Positions 1-8,142 of a stretch of DNA of 11,911 nt are shown in pieces (within the stretch, counting starts at the first letter, position 1; each line of letters begins with the position of its first letter). This DNA is from Puniceicoccales bacterium (GTDB lineage: Bacteria; Verrucomicrobiota; Verrucomicrobiia; Opitutales; JAIRKQ01), in NCBI GenBank assembly GCA_031281895.1, contig JAITET010000050.1, positions 1 through 11,911 on the forward strand. Direction: 5' to 3'. Position numbers and translations under genes: made by a program. The notes below the pieces were generated by a model that searched no databases, was not told where the DNA came from, and saw only the letters and a program-made list of their open reading frames with translations.

Positions 1-1657
1 GGTTAGAATAAGTTTTGCGGCCCTTTGGGGAATTATTTGCCTATGGCTTCCACTAAATTGCAGGGCTGACTATCAAAAACAACGGTCCGTTAGGGTAGCG
101 ATCAGCGACAACCAGTTCAAAGAATTCACCTATGATGAAATTGAAATCATAGGAACAGAGGAATTCAGCCTATTTAAAGGGAATACTTCCGTCCCTTTGG
201 CCAGAGTTGCACGCAATCAATCGGCGAAAATTAAACTCACGAATGGTAGATTTACCGTCACAATAGTAGGCGGAAACAAATGTTTGAAAAACGTTCAAGA
301 AAATATTACCGCAAAATGTCCCTGTGGTTTTTTGGGAGTCAAGAATTTACAGAGGCATGGTAAACAGGCCCTATATCGAGGAAATTTCGAAATCACAAAA
401 ATAAATAACGGACAATTCTTCCTCGTCAATGTTGTGGCCCTCGAAGACTATTTGAAAAGTGTAGTCCCCAATGAAATGCCAATCAAATTCGGAGTGGAAG
501 CTTTAAAGGCCCAGGCGGTGGTGGCAAGAAACTATGCCATAGCACCCAGGATCAAAGAATTCAAAGAATTTGATTTATACGATTCCGTAGCAAGCCAGGT
601 ATACTTCGGGATAAATACCGAACACCCCACTGCTAATCAGGCTGTAAAAGAGACGGAAGGGATCATATTATTACACGGTGGAAATCCAATTCTTGCCCTA
701 TATTTTTCCACATCCTGTGGACACACGGAAAACTATGAAAATGCATTTTCCGATCCCAAAACGAATGCGTTTCCGGGTTCTCCCTTGCCGTATTTGAAAG
801 GAAAACCGGACAATCCAAAAATTGGAAACCTTAGAGATGAGGACACTGCCAGGAAGTTTTTTAAGTCCTATCCAAAACTCCTCGATGGTGAATCAAAATA
901 TTTTCGCTGGCAAAAAGAGTGGGATGCCCAGGAATTAAAAAAGATTCTGAAGGCTTCCTTGGCAGAACAAAAAGCAAGCGGTCTGATCGATGGATTTTCT
1001 TTCAATCCGAATGATTTGGGGGATATTCAACGGATAGATGTAAAAAGGCGTGGTGTCTCTGGCCAAATCATGGAACTGGTCATTGTAACTACGGCCCAAA
1101 AAATTTCAGTCAAAAAAGAATTGGTAATTAGGCGTGTGTTCAAAAAAGATGGGGTTGCATTGCCAAGTGCCAATTGCGTTTTCGAACACTCCGTAGATCA
1201 AAATGGGAAATTGACAAAAATCACCGCCTACGGAGGCGGGTTTGGCCATGCAGTTGGCATGAGCCAGTATGGAGCCGGGTTTATGGCCAGGCAATTTAAT
1301 AAAAGCTTTGATCAAATTTTAAAGTGGTACTATCGTGATATCTCAGTTGCCACAATACCTGTGGTATTGTCCACTGACAATCCCCACGTGGTAACACAAA
1401 ATTTTTATATCACAAGAAGGGCAGCCGCTTTGGTGATAGACAACAAATTTAACATTCCCGCCTTACGGGTGACAATAAATGGCAAAAAACTAAATCTCAA
1501 TCTGGAGAACTCATTATCGAATAATAGCAGTACACACAGAGTTAATATAACACCCTATGTTAAAAGTGGGAAAAATACGATATCATTTCATGTACCCGGT
1601 GAGGCGCATGGAGGCAAATCAATAAAACTATATGTAGAAATTTTGAAACCCAAATGA
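1..1657 (+). CDS. spoIID: Secreted SpoIID/LytB-domain peptidoglycan enzyme (5' end off the window)
   Basis: The frame is open from base 2, so the start codon lies just left of the window; 551 residues are visible. The first visible residues are basic then hydrophobic (roughly 4-18) and end in a Cys-Arg-Ala cleavage-like site, a typical signal peptide, so the product is exported. The family hallmarks follow: a VRVAI strand, the region LEDYLKSVVPNEMP (about 147-160), where Glu158 aligns with the catalytic glutamate of SpoIID, EALKAQAVVARNYA, STSCGHTEN, and the closing GFGHAVGMSQYGA block (about 414-425). SpoIID proteins are known lytic transglycosylases that cut glycan strands stripped of stem peptides, usually after an amidase; in non-sporulating diderms they are linked to wall remodelling and division. 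About 90 C-terminal residues (from about 463) lie beyond the usual domain and look like a beta-sandwich. Internal start-like codons such as the TTG at 197 would remove the signal peptide. The family assignment is secure; the substrate is inferred. Confidence 0.93.
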   Translation, partial: VRISFAALWGIICLWLPLNCRADYQKQRSVRVAISDNQFKEFTYDEIEIIGTEEFSLFKGNTSVPLARVARNQSAKIKLTNGRFTVTIVGGNKCLKNVQENITAKCPCGFLGVKNLQRHGKQALYRGNFEITKINNGQFFLVNVVALEDYLKSVVPNEMPIKFGVEALKAQAVVARNYAIAPRIKEFKEFDLYDSVASQVYFGINTEHPTANQAVKETEGIILLHGGNPILALYFSTSCGHTENYENAFSDPKTNAFPGSPLPYLKGKPDNPKIGNLRDEDTARKFFKSYPKLLDGESKYFRWQKEWDAQELKKILKASLAEQKASGLIDGFSFNPNDLGDIQRIDVKRRGVSGQIMELVIVTTAQKISVKKELVIRRVFKKDGVALPSANCVFEHSVDQNGKLTKITAYGGGFGHAVGMSQYGAGFMARQFNKSFDQILKWYYRDISVATIPVVLSTDNPHVVTQNFYITRRAAALVIDNKFNIPALRVTINGKKLNLNLENSLSNNSSTHRVNITPYVKSGKNTISFHVPGEAHGGKSIKLYVEILKPK

Positions 1658-1728
1658 AACTATGGCACACTTTTTATTGCTGTTTCGTCGAAAAAAAATA
1701 ATTTTCCCCTCTCGTTGATAGTTATTGG

Positions 1729-2961
1729 ATGAGCTGGTACCTATATTTAGCATTAAAGCAGCTGTTTCCCACGGGAAAGAGGTTTTCATTTTTCTCAGTC
1801 ATGTCCATTATCGGTGTAGCACTGGGAGTCATAGTGCTGTTCGTTGTCCAAAGCGTGATGAACGGGTTTCAACATGAAATTCGCCGGACCATCATAGCTA
1901 CGCAGGGTGAAGTGCGTGTAAACGCTAACAACAATATACTATATAATGTAGACAGTTTGGATAATTTTTTAAAAAACCAACCCGAAGTTATCGCCCTAGC
2001 ACGGTATGCCTATGGCATAGGTATGATAGAATACAACAATCGGTCCATATTTCCAATTATAAAAGGTATTGATTTTGAAAACGAAATTAAGGTTATTGAA
2101 TTGCAAAAATTTATAAAGAAAGGGAATTTGCAAAATTTTGATAATAGGAGCATTATTCTTAGTAGCGAACTTGCTAGTCAAATGGGAGTTACGGTAGGTA
2201 ATAGCGTGGAAATTTATTCACCCATAATGCTTAGGGCTTTGCAGATCAATGAAGTAATTTTGCCAAAAACATTGAAAGTTGTAGCAACCTATGAAACAGG
2301 TTATCGGCAAGCCGATGAAAATATTGCGATGGTGATGCTTGATTCCGTGCAAGATTTGTACGGCTTGGGAGAAGGAGTCCATGGTATTTCGCTGAAATTA
2401 AAGCCTGGCATACGGCCAGAAAAATTTGCATTTGAACTGAATAAGAATTTAACCCGTCCCATACATGCGGCAAGTTGGCAAGAGATAAACAAGGATTTGC
2501 TTTTTGTCTTAAAAACCGAAAAAACAATGATGTTTTTTGTCCTGATATTTATTTTATTAGTTGCGGCATTTTCAATTACCAGTTCCATGACAATTTCTGT
2601 CGTTCGTAAAACCCGTGAAATCGGTCTAATAAATGCACTCGGAGGAACAATTAGACAATGTGAGGCATGTTTTATGATCCAAGGTCTTATAATTGGTATC
2701 GCTGGAAGCGTGATTGGAGTTGCAGTTGGAGCACTCATTCTAAAATTTCGAAACGATATAATTTCAGTCTTTGTAAAATTGTGCGGCATAGAAGATTTCA
2801 TGCTAAGGTTTTATTCCTTTGCGAATATGCCTGCCACCTATCAACTGGGTGACATCTTAACATTGGTCACCTTTGCCGTTGTAATTTGCTGCCTGGCAGG
2901 AATGTTACCTGCTAGAAAAATTGCAAAGATTAAACCTGCGGATGCATTACGTAATGAATGA
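1729..2961 (+). CDS. lolC: LolC/LolE-type lipoprotein-releasing ABC permease (FtsX family)
   Basis: A 410-residue inner-membrane protein with the LolC/E plan: one N-terminal membrane segment (about 21-45), a periplasmic domain of about 220 residues, then three segments (about 266-292, 316-339, 374-394). Visible hallmarks are SVMNGF near residue 42 after the first segment, VRKTREIGLINALGG at 292-306, and the C-terminal GMLPARKIAKIKPADALR. In this family the permease takes mature lipoproteins from the outer leaflet of the inner membrane and hands them to a LolA-type carrier, driven by LolD. The gene lies 71 nt after the SpoIID gene and overlaps lolD, which supports the role. I cannot tell LolC from LolE; with only one permease gene here it may work as a homodimer or with a partner elsewhere. 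No Shine-Dalgarno sequence precedes the ATG, and an in-frame TAA at 1699 limits extension. The symbol could equally be lolE. Confidence 0.88.
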   Translation: MSWYLYLALKQLFPTGKRFSFFSVMSIIGVALGVIVLFVVQSVMNGFQHEIRRTIIATQGEVRVNANNNILYNVDSLDNFLKNQPEVIALARYAYGIGMIEYNNRSIFPIIKGIDFENEIKVIELQKFIKKGNLQNFDNRSIILSSELASQMGVTVGNSVEIYSPIMLRALQINEVILPKTLKVVATYETGYRQADENIAMVMLDSVQDLYGLGEGVHGISLKLKPGIRPEKFAFELNKNLTRPIHAASWQEINKDLLFVLKTEKTMMFFVLIFILLVAAFSITSSMTISVVRKTREIGLINALGGTIRQCEACFMIQGLIIGIAGSVIGVAVGALILKFRNDIISVFVKLCGIEDFMLRFYSFANMPATYQLGDILTLVTFAVVICCLAGMLPARKIAKIKPADALRNE

Positions 2962-3643
2962 TTACATTGTTGAGTTAAAAAATGTTCAGAAAAAATTTGA
3001 GAACGTCTTAATTTTGAAAGATGTCAATTTTGGCATTGGAGAACGTGAAACCGTTAGCATTTGTGGCACATCTGGAGCGGGGAAAACGACATTGATAAAT
3101 ATCATGGGATTATTGGAGCTTCCCACCCACGGGAATATTTTCTGGGAAGACCAAAATATTATCATCTGCAATACTAAAAAACTTTCCCAAATGCGGGCGA
3201 AAATTTTTGGCTATATTTTTCAACGCTGTAATCTAATTCCCGAGTTAAATGTTATCGAAAACATACTGTTTCCCAAAAGAATAACATCCAAGGTTAGCAT
3301 ATCGGACATAGAATTTGCAAAAGAATTGCTACAATTGGTCCACCTCAGCGGATTTGAAAACCGCAATGTTTGGACTCTTTCTGGAGGGGAAAGTCAACGA
3401 ATTGCCGTTGTGCGAGCTATGATAAACCGTCCTCGCATTGTAATTGCCGATGAACCAACGGGGAGTCTCGATGAAAAGTCAGCCCATATAACCATGGACA
3501 TGATTATAAATTTGTGTCGAGAATATGGCAGTTCTCTTTTATTGATAACTCATAATCAACTGTTTGCAAAAAAAATGCAAACTTCCTATACCCTAAATAA
3601 TTCGGAACTAAAACCTTTTGATTACGCGAAATCCGGACAATAG
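2954..3643 (+). CDS. lolD: LolD-type ATP-binding subunit of the lipoprotein exporter
   Basis: A 229-residue ABC ATPase with every nucleotide-binding motif: Walker A GTSGAGKT (38-45), Q-loop Gln90 in YIFQRCNLIPELNVIEN, signature LSGGESQR (142-149), Walker B IVIADEP (162-168), D-loop SLD, and His200 in the switch region. The MacB/LolD-like pattern (ADEPTGSLDE, and Q-loop followed by NLIPELNV) and the preceding LolC/E-type permease point to LolD. It would sit on the cytoplasmic face and hydrolyse ATP to extract lipoproteins. The chosen ATG at 2954 gives the usual N-terminus (MNDYIVELKNV) and overlaps the upstream stop by 8 nt, so translation is probably coupled. Earlier in-frame starts (TTG 2921, ATG 2942) would add residues unlike the family and lie deeper in the permease gene. 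The signature has Ser where Arg is more common, a tolerated change. Confidence 0.9.
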   Translation: MNDYIVELKNVQKKFENVLILKDVNFGIGERETVSICGTSGAGKTTLINIMGLLELPTHGNIFWEDQNIIICNTKKLSQMRAKIFGYIFQRCNLIPELNVIENILFPKRITSKVSISDIEFAKELLQLVHLSGFENRNVWTLSGGESQRIAVVRAMINRPRIVIADEPTGSLDEKSAHITMDMIINLCREYGSSLLLITHNQLFAKKMQTSYTLNNSELKPFDYAKSGQ

Positions 3644-3662
3644 TTATAGGCTCCCTGATTCA

Positions 3663-4931
3663 TCACAAAAGCAGATCTTTTGACCTGCGACTATGTCTTC
3701 TTATGTTATGGAATAGTTTTGCCTCAAAAGAACTGACAATTTCGAACTTAATATCCTGGTCGTCTGTTCCCACAAATAATTGATCGCCTTTTCTATGAAA
3801 ACTGAAAACCTGTGGATTGTCGGAAAACTCATTAAATGTTACGGTAAATGATTTATCATCGAAAAATAGTAAAGGGGAAACAACCATCGATGCCGTCTTC
3901 GTAAAAATTGTTAACAATGTATCCATATCTTCCTGTGAAATTTCCTTAACTTCCGGCTCTCCATTTTTCGAATAGGTAAATTGCCACTTGTTTTGATTAT
4001 TTAGGCTATGGAAATTAAAATATTCACCGGGAGTAATAATACTTATATCATTGCAACTTTTTGTGGGAAAAATGTAGACCTTTAATAAATCTTCGATGGC
4101 ATCCATTATTTTCGTTAATTGCTCGCGTTCGATGACAAAAAATAGATCGACGGCATCATTTTCGGCAAGACAAGTCTGTTCATTCACATTCAGGAAACTA
4201 ACCCTTTCGCTGGTATTTTCGCCATACAATAAAATCGACAAAGTGTGCTCCTGCATATTGTCATGGGTAAAGGTAATATCCCTACTTTCCAATGAAAAAA
4301 TCCCATGAAAAAAATTCAATATTAGTTCATCTTTTACTTCCAGTCGTAGGTCAGAATGATCTAGAAACCATTTTCCCTGTCGCTTGGTAAAAACAAATTC
4401 CCATTTTTTGGATTTTATTTTAAAGATTTTGCAATCCTTTCTTACGTGTGGAAAAATTTTGGGATCGAGAAACTTCGATAAAATTGTACCATCTGGAAAT
4501 TGCAACTCATCCGCACCGAGACCTAAATCTGAAAATACGAAATTAAAGTCTTCAACCCCAAACTGCATCTTCCGTGAAAACTTTTTGGCAAAAATCGTTA
4601 TCTCATAGCAATGTTCCGGTAGAATTTCATTCGGTGATTTTTGATTGAGATAGGTTTCTAGTTTTTCATAGAATCGTTCAATGGCAAAACCATTTGCCGG
4701 CCAACTATTATCCTCCCATGTTGCCTTCCATTTGCTTGTCTTGGGGGACTTTTGCAGTAAAATTTTTCGGTCAGATTTTAGGTTACGTATGGTAATTTCA
4801 TCGATGGGCTGCAACCTAGGCGATTCCACGTCGATCTCCCGCATATTTGCTTTAAAGTACATCCAATACCCGGCTAGGACAAACACAACCGCGTTCAGAA
4901 AAACTAAAACCACTACTTTCCTTTTTGTCAT
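3663..4931 (-). CDS. DUF4340-type membrane-anchored protein of the Gld-like ABC cassette
   Basis: A 422-residue protein with one N-terminal membrane anchor (about 6-24) and a long extracytoplasmic part. The recurring pattern, a strand ending in K-W followed by a residue stretch with a short helix, is the DUF4340 theme: WKATWEDNSWPANGFAIERFYEKL (about 68-91, abridged as a W-x-PAN-x-AIERF core), GKWFLDHSDLRLEVKDELI (186-204) and NKWQFTYSKNGEPEVKE (314-330). The family has no established biochemical role; it is commonly found beside GldG-like auxiliary proteins and ABC-2 transporters, as here. The ATG at 4931 overlaps the gldG stop as ATGA and has a good Shine-Dalgarno sequence, so I prefer it to the in-frame GTG at 4946. 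It is the last gene of the minus-strand cluster. Assignment rests on position plus these motifs; the function is unknown. Confidence 0.72.
   Translation of the reverse strand: MTKRKVVVLVFLNAVVFVLAGYWMYFKANMREIDVESPRLQPIDEITIRNLKSDRKILLQKSPKTSKWKATWEDNSWPANGFAIERFYEKLETYLNQKSPNEILPEHCYEITIFAKKFSRKMQFGVEDFNFVFSDLGLGADELQFPDGTILSKFLDPKIFPHVRKDCKIFKIKSKKWEFVFTKRQGKWFLDHSDLRLEVKDELILNFFHGIFSLESRDITFTHDNMQEHTLSILLYGENTSERVSFLNVNEQTCLAENDAVDLFFVIEREQLTKIMDAIEDLLKVYIFPTKSCNDISIITPGEYFNFHSLNNQNKWQFTYSKNGEPEVKEISQEDMDTLLTIFTKTASMVVSPLLFFDDKSFTVTFNEFSDNPQVFSFHRKGDQLFVGTDDQDIKFEIVSSFEAKLFHNIRRHSRRSKDLLL
3666..3688 (-). terminator. Possible intrinsic terminator at the 3' end of the minus-strand operon
   Basis: In the minus-strand transcript, GCAGGUC and GAUCUGC pair as a 7-bp stem (one G-U pair) around an AAAA loop, followed at once by UUUUGUGA. 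The hairpin lies inside the last codons of the DUF4340 gene and its U run ends in the stop codon. In the opposite direction the stem has an A-C mismatch and no U run, so it would favour minus-strand transcripts. The U tract is short, so this is only a candidate. Confidence 0.4.
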
Positions 4932-6361
4932 TTTCTTCTCCTCCACGCTATAATTATCCCCATCAATGCAAAAAACATCGGCAGGACCGTAAGCCTAATC
5001 ACAATCCGGGAAAAGGCTTTTCTGGACAACACCAGTCGGTAATTTTCAATTTTAACATCTTCGAAATTTTCCAAATTGCTACCATAGAGCATGTAATCGC
5101 TAATGCTAAACCAAAAGATTCTATTGCCTAGAATTTTGAATTTTCCATTCGCGATAAAATCAGCGTTTCCAATAACTAGGACCTTACCCGCTTTTGTTGT
5201 TATTTCCGAAGTATCAAACTTTTTTCTTTCGGAGATAGTTGCAACGACGTGGGGGCCCGTAGAATTATCATTGTCCGCCTCTCCTTGTTCCCTTACTCCA
5301 TCATCCGTTTGCATAAGCTCCGTGATTTCAAACTTTTCATTGTCTACAAACCACGGAGTTTGCTTAACCTCATGGGTTGTTCCGAAAACTACCGGTACTC
5401 GAAATTCTATGAGCTTATCATTTATCCTATGGCACCCAAAGCGTTTTATTACCAAATCTTCCAAATAGCTCGATGCTGTTTCATTGGTCGAAATAAGCAT
5501 GTTATCGCCCACAAAAATTCCATAGTCATCAAAAAATTCTCTCAAACCGATGTCAAAATTCCCATCCAAGGCAAAAACAAGTTTGCCATCCCGATTGTCA
5601 ACAAAGTCCCGTAAAATTTCCCTTTCAAAGCCGAAAAATTTATTTTTGGCTCCAACAACGACAACAAGATCAGCATCTTGGGGGATGGCTTTGGTATCGT
5701 ATAAATTCAGGGAACGAACTTCACAATTTTTTTGTTTTGCAGCATGTTCTAGGGCAGACAACCCCTTGGAAAGCGACACGCTTTCCAGCTCGTACTCCCC
5801 ATGGCCTACCAAGAAATACAGCACATTGTTATCCGTGCTTGACAATTCTTTCAATGAAGACGTAACAACTTGTTCCCCGCGAAACGCTATGATACTACCA
5901 TTACGAGTTCTATAAAGCTCATCAATGGCCAAGACTTTAGTCTTATTGTTTGTCGCTATAATGACGCAATTGGTCGGTAAAATTCCAAAACGACCACACA
6001 GGTTAGAATATCCTTTGGAGTTTTCGATGACATTGATAAATTCTACTTTGATCCGACTTTCATTCGTAGAATTGACGTATTCACTCATCAAATGGCGAAT
6101 GTCGTTTTTTACTAGATTAAAAACATCGGCGCATTCTTGATTCTTCTCCAATAGGACAAAGATTTCCACATCCGATTTCAAATTGCCCAGAATTTTTTTC
6201 GATTCCTCACCCAATACGAACCCAGATTTTTCTCCAAATGCTTTCCTATAGAAATATTTGGATGACAGTGCATTCACCAGGCCATATGTTGCAATGGTCA
6301 ACGAAATAATTAGCAAGGAGCACAATATTTTTATTCTGTTACTACTGCGAAAACTGGCCAT
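4928..6361 (-). CDS. gldG: GldG-like ABC transporter auxiliary protein
   Basis: A 477-residue protein with a membrane segment near each end (about 11-30 and 452-473), so most of it lies outside the cytoplasm. The ABC-type auxiliary (GldG) pattern is visible: GEQVVTSSLKEL (162-173), YFLVGHGEYEL (182-192), a VPxDADLVVVVGA-like stretch written here IPQDADLVVVVGA (226-238), an acidic helix and KLVFALDG (260-267), and VLVIGNADFIANG (394-406). GldG proteins are known partners of GldA/GldF-type transporters, and this gene begins 17 nt after the gldF-like gene. A variable acidic linker (about 352-366) separates the halves. Its last codons carry the ribosome-binding site of the next gene. The ATG at 6361 has no Shine-Dalgarno sequence. 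The homology call is good; what the complex moves or anchors is unknown. Confidence 0.85.
   Translation of the reverse strand: MASFRSSNRIKILCSLLIISLTIATYGLVNALSSKYFYRKAFGEKSGFVLGEESKKILGNLKSDVEIFVLLEKNQECADVFNLVKNDIRHLMSEYVNSTNESRIKVEFINVIENSKGYSNLCGRFGILPTNCVIIATNNKTKVLAIDELYRTRNGSIIAFRGEQVVTSSLKELSSTDNNVLYFLVGHGEYELESVSLSKGLSALEHAAKQKNCEVRSLNLYDTKAIPQDADLVVVVGAKNKFFGFEREILRDFVDNRDGKLVFALDGNFDIGLREFFDDYGIFVGDNMLISTNETASSYLEDLVIKRFGCHRINDKLIEFRVPVVFGTTHEVKQTPWFVDNEKFEITELMQTDDGVREQGEADNDNSTGPHVVATISERKKFDTSEITTKAGKVLVIGNADFIANGKFKILGNRIFWFSISDYMLYGSNLENFEDVKIENYRLVLSRKAFSRIVIRLTVLPMFFALMGIIIAWRRRK
4938..4944 (-). promoter_or_regulatory. Shine-Dalgarno site for the DUF4340 gene, inside gldG
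   Basis: GGAGGAG lies on the minus strand with 8 nt between GGAGG and the ATG at 4931. It is made by the gldG codons for the closing Trp-Arg-Arg-Arg-Lys. It decides the start of the downstream gene and is the one clear Shine-Dalgarno sequence I found among the starts in this window. Confidence 0.75.
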
Positions 6362-6378
6362 GTAAAAAAATTAGTTAA

Positions 6379-7140
6379 TCAGTTAAGCTTTCTTTGAACG
6401 ACTAGCGTGCTGAAACAAAGAGTCAGTACGCATGTCGACAGGTAAAATACCACGATACGTGTATCGAATACCCCATTGCAAAAATTGTCCAACTGCGAGA
6501 AAATATTCAGTGCCTCCTGATATGTCCCGTACAAATTCAAATTTGTTATCTGTGACCGATTTGCAAAAAATTGTTCACCGATGAACAGTGCTAATAGGAT
6601 AAAAAACGTTACCATGCATGAAATGATTTGGTTTTCCGTTAGAGAACTAGCAAATATTCCAATCGCAACAAAAAGTAATCCGGTGATTGCGATAAACAAT
6701 AGCCCTCCTCCCATATTAAACGGAGATGCAAACGCCAGTTCTCGGACAATAGGTTCCGACCTAGCTCCTACCGCCACAAATATGGACAAAGAGCATAGCC
6801 ACAGGAATATAAACGTCCCATATACGGCAAAAAATTTCGCCAATACCACCTCCGTGTATGTAACGGGAACAGAAAATAAATTCTGAAATGTCCCACTTTT
6901 GTATTCCTCGGAAAATGATCGCATGGATAGCAAAGGAACAACCACGCATGTTGGCAACCAAAAACAGCGGCAGAACATTTGGACCAAGGGGATATCCTGG
7001 GCAAATTTTATATAATCGTGCAAAAGAAATATAAAAATCCCCCCCATTGACAGCGTGAATATCGACGCAACAACATATGTTGCTGGAGATACCATCAACC
7101 TGTATATTTCATATTTTAATAGCGTGTAAAACTTTTTCAT
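6379..7140 (-). CDS. gldF: GldF-like ABC-2 type permease
   Basis: A 253-residue polytopic protein with about six membrane segments (near 20-42, 58-74, 106-126, 144-166, 172-192 and 227-248). It starts with a cytoplasmic amphipathic region ending in SPATYVVASIF, as usual in the family, and has the ABC-2 coupling motif SMRSFSEEYKSGTFQNL (72-88) followed by PVTYTEVVLAKF. Its length and plan match GldF-like permeases. The ATG at 7140 overlaps the gldA-like stop by 4 nt (ATGA), indicating translational coupling; a gldG-like gene follows. It would form the membrane channel or tether of the complex with the GldA-like ATPase. GldF is best known from Bacteroidota gliding, but homologues occur in many non-gliding bacteria, so motility should not be inferred. 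Confidence 0.88.
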   Translation of the reverse strand: MKKFYTLLKYEIYRLMVSPATYVVASIFTLSMGGIFIFLLHDYIKFAQDIPLVQMFCRCFWLPTCVVVPLLSMRSFSEEYKSGTFQNLFSVPVTYTEVVLAKFFAVYGTFIFLWLCSLSIFVAVGARSEPIVRELAFASPFNMGGGLLFIAITGLLFVAIGIFASSLTENQIISCMVTFFILLALFIGEQFFANRSQITNLNLYGTYQEALNIFSQLDNFCNGVFDTRIVVFYLSTCVLTLCFSTLVVQRKLN

Positions 7141-8111
7141 GAGTCATCGGCATTGTCTTGATCCCTACACCGGCGTGTGGAGTTTAAAAAAATTTCTTCC
7201 AAGGAACATTCTACGTGTCCAATTTTTTTCACAAACAATTCCCCATTGTTAGAAATCTTCAGTAACAAAAGGCGATAGGCTTCATCGGCTGCTTCAAATT
7301 TTATCACGTACTCTTCATTGCACAAAGATCGTTTAAATTCAATAATTTGAACACCTACCAATTCGAAGTTTTCCCTTATGGTCTGCTCATTGCCACCTAT
7401 CCTGGCACAGAATATATTTTTCCCCTGGACGTTGTTTGAAAGTTCATCCAAGCTACCAGTAGCTACAATACGGCCTCGATTAATAATGATAAAATTATCA
7501 CAAACGGTTTCCAATTCGCTTAAAATATGGCTTGACAGCAAAATTGTACGGGAGCCCTTGTTTGCATCGATAATTTTTCTCACTCCAATGATTTGATGAG
7601 GGTCTAGGCCAATGGTTGGTTCATCGAGAATAACAATTTCATTATTCCCAAGCATGGCATCCGCTATTCCAACACGCTGGCGATACCCCTTCGAAAGGGT
7701 TTTAATCATGCGATGGCGTGCTTCATAATATAAATCACACTGGCGCATGACCTTTTCCGTACTTTGTCGAATTTTTTTCGTTGGAATACCCTTCAATTCT
7801 GCTCGAAAACGCAAATACTCTCCTACCTGCAGGTGATCCGGTAAAGGATTATTTTCCGGCATAAATGAGACATGCTGCTTGGCCTGCATAACATTTTCTG
7901 CAACGGAACACCCGTTGATTATAACGTCACCCGATGTCCCCATAATTATGCCCGCTAAAATCTTTAGGATGGAACTTTTCCCTGCCCCATTGGGTCCGAT
8001 CAAACCAACGACACTACCTCTTTCTATGGAAAACGATACGGCATTTAACGCCACCTGCCCGCAATATTTTTTTATTAATTCACTTACAACTATTGCATCG
8101 CCTTTGGCCAT
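7137..8111 (-). CDS. gldA: GldA-like ABC transporter ATP-binding protein
   Basis: A 324-residue ABC ATPase: Walker A GPNGAGKSS (39-47), the FMPENNPL Q-loop region with Glu86 in place of Gln as is common in GldA-like proteins, signature LSKGYRQRVGIADAM (139-153), Walker B IVILDEPTIGLDP (159-171) and switch His195. The LSKGYRQR signature and PENNPL string are strongly GldA-like. The roughly 100 residues after the core form the usual C-terminal extension of this type. It would energise the GldF-like permease encoded next, with which it overlaps by ATGA. The ATG at 8111 follows a 75-nt palindrome-rich spacer after dnaE and has no visible Shine-Dalgarno sequence. Substrate unknown. Confidence 0.9.
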   Translation of the reverse strand: MAKGDAIVVSELIKKYCGQVALNAVSFSIERGSVVGLIGPNGAGKSSILKILAGIIMGTSGDVIINGCSVAENVMQAKQHVSFMPENNPLPDHLQVGEYLRFRAELKGIPTKKIRQSTEKVMRQCDLYYEARHRMIKTLSKGYRQRVGIADAMLGNNEIVILDEPTIGLDPHQIIGVRKIIDANKGSRTILLSSHILSELETVCDNFIIINRGRIVATGSLDELSNNVQGKNIFCARIGGNEQTIRENFELVGVQIIEFKRSLCNEEYVIKFEAADEAYRLLLLKISNNGELFVKKIGHVECSLEEIFLNSTRRCRDQDNADDS

Positions 8112-8142
8112 GATTTTACGCAGGAAAGTGATAAAAAAATAG

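Noticed and set aside
197..199. TTG at 197 as start of the SpoIID-like protein
   Set aside because: The frame is open to base 2 and upstream codons encode a signal peptide and a family-like VRVAI strand, so the true start is outside the window.
1658..1728. Promoter or terminator between the SpoIID and LolC/E genes
   Set aside because: There is an A8 tract and AT-rich DNA but no stem with a U run and no well-matched -35/-10 pair.
2301..2801. Open frame of 166 codons on the minus strand, antisense to the LolC/E gene
   Set aside because: Its peptide shows no family motif, and the plus-strand frame has clear LolC/E hallmarks across the same bases; it is a shadow frame.
4944..4946. GTG at 4946 as start of the DUF4340 gene
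   Set aside because: It overlaps the Shine-Dalgarno sequence that serves the ATG at 4931 and would add only five charged residues.
3663..8111. Gliding motility locus
   Set aside because: Only GldA/F/G-like parts are present, which occur widely in non-gliders; no other gliding or type IX secretion gene is visible.
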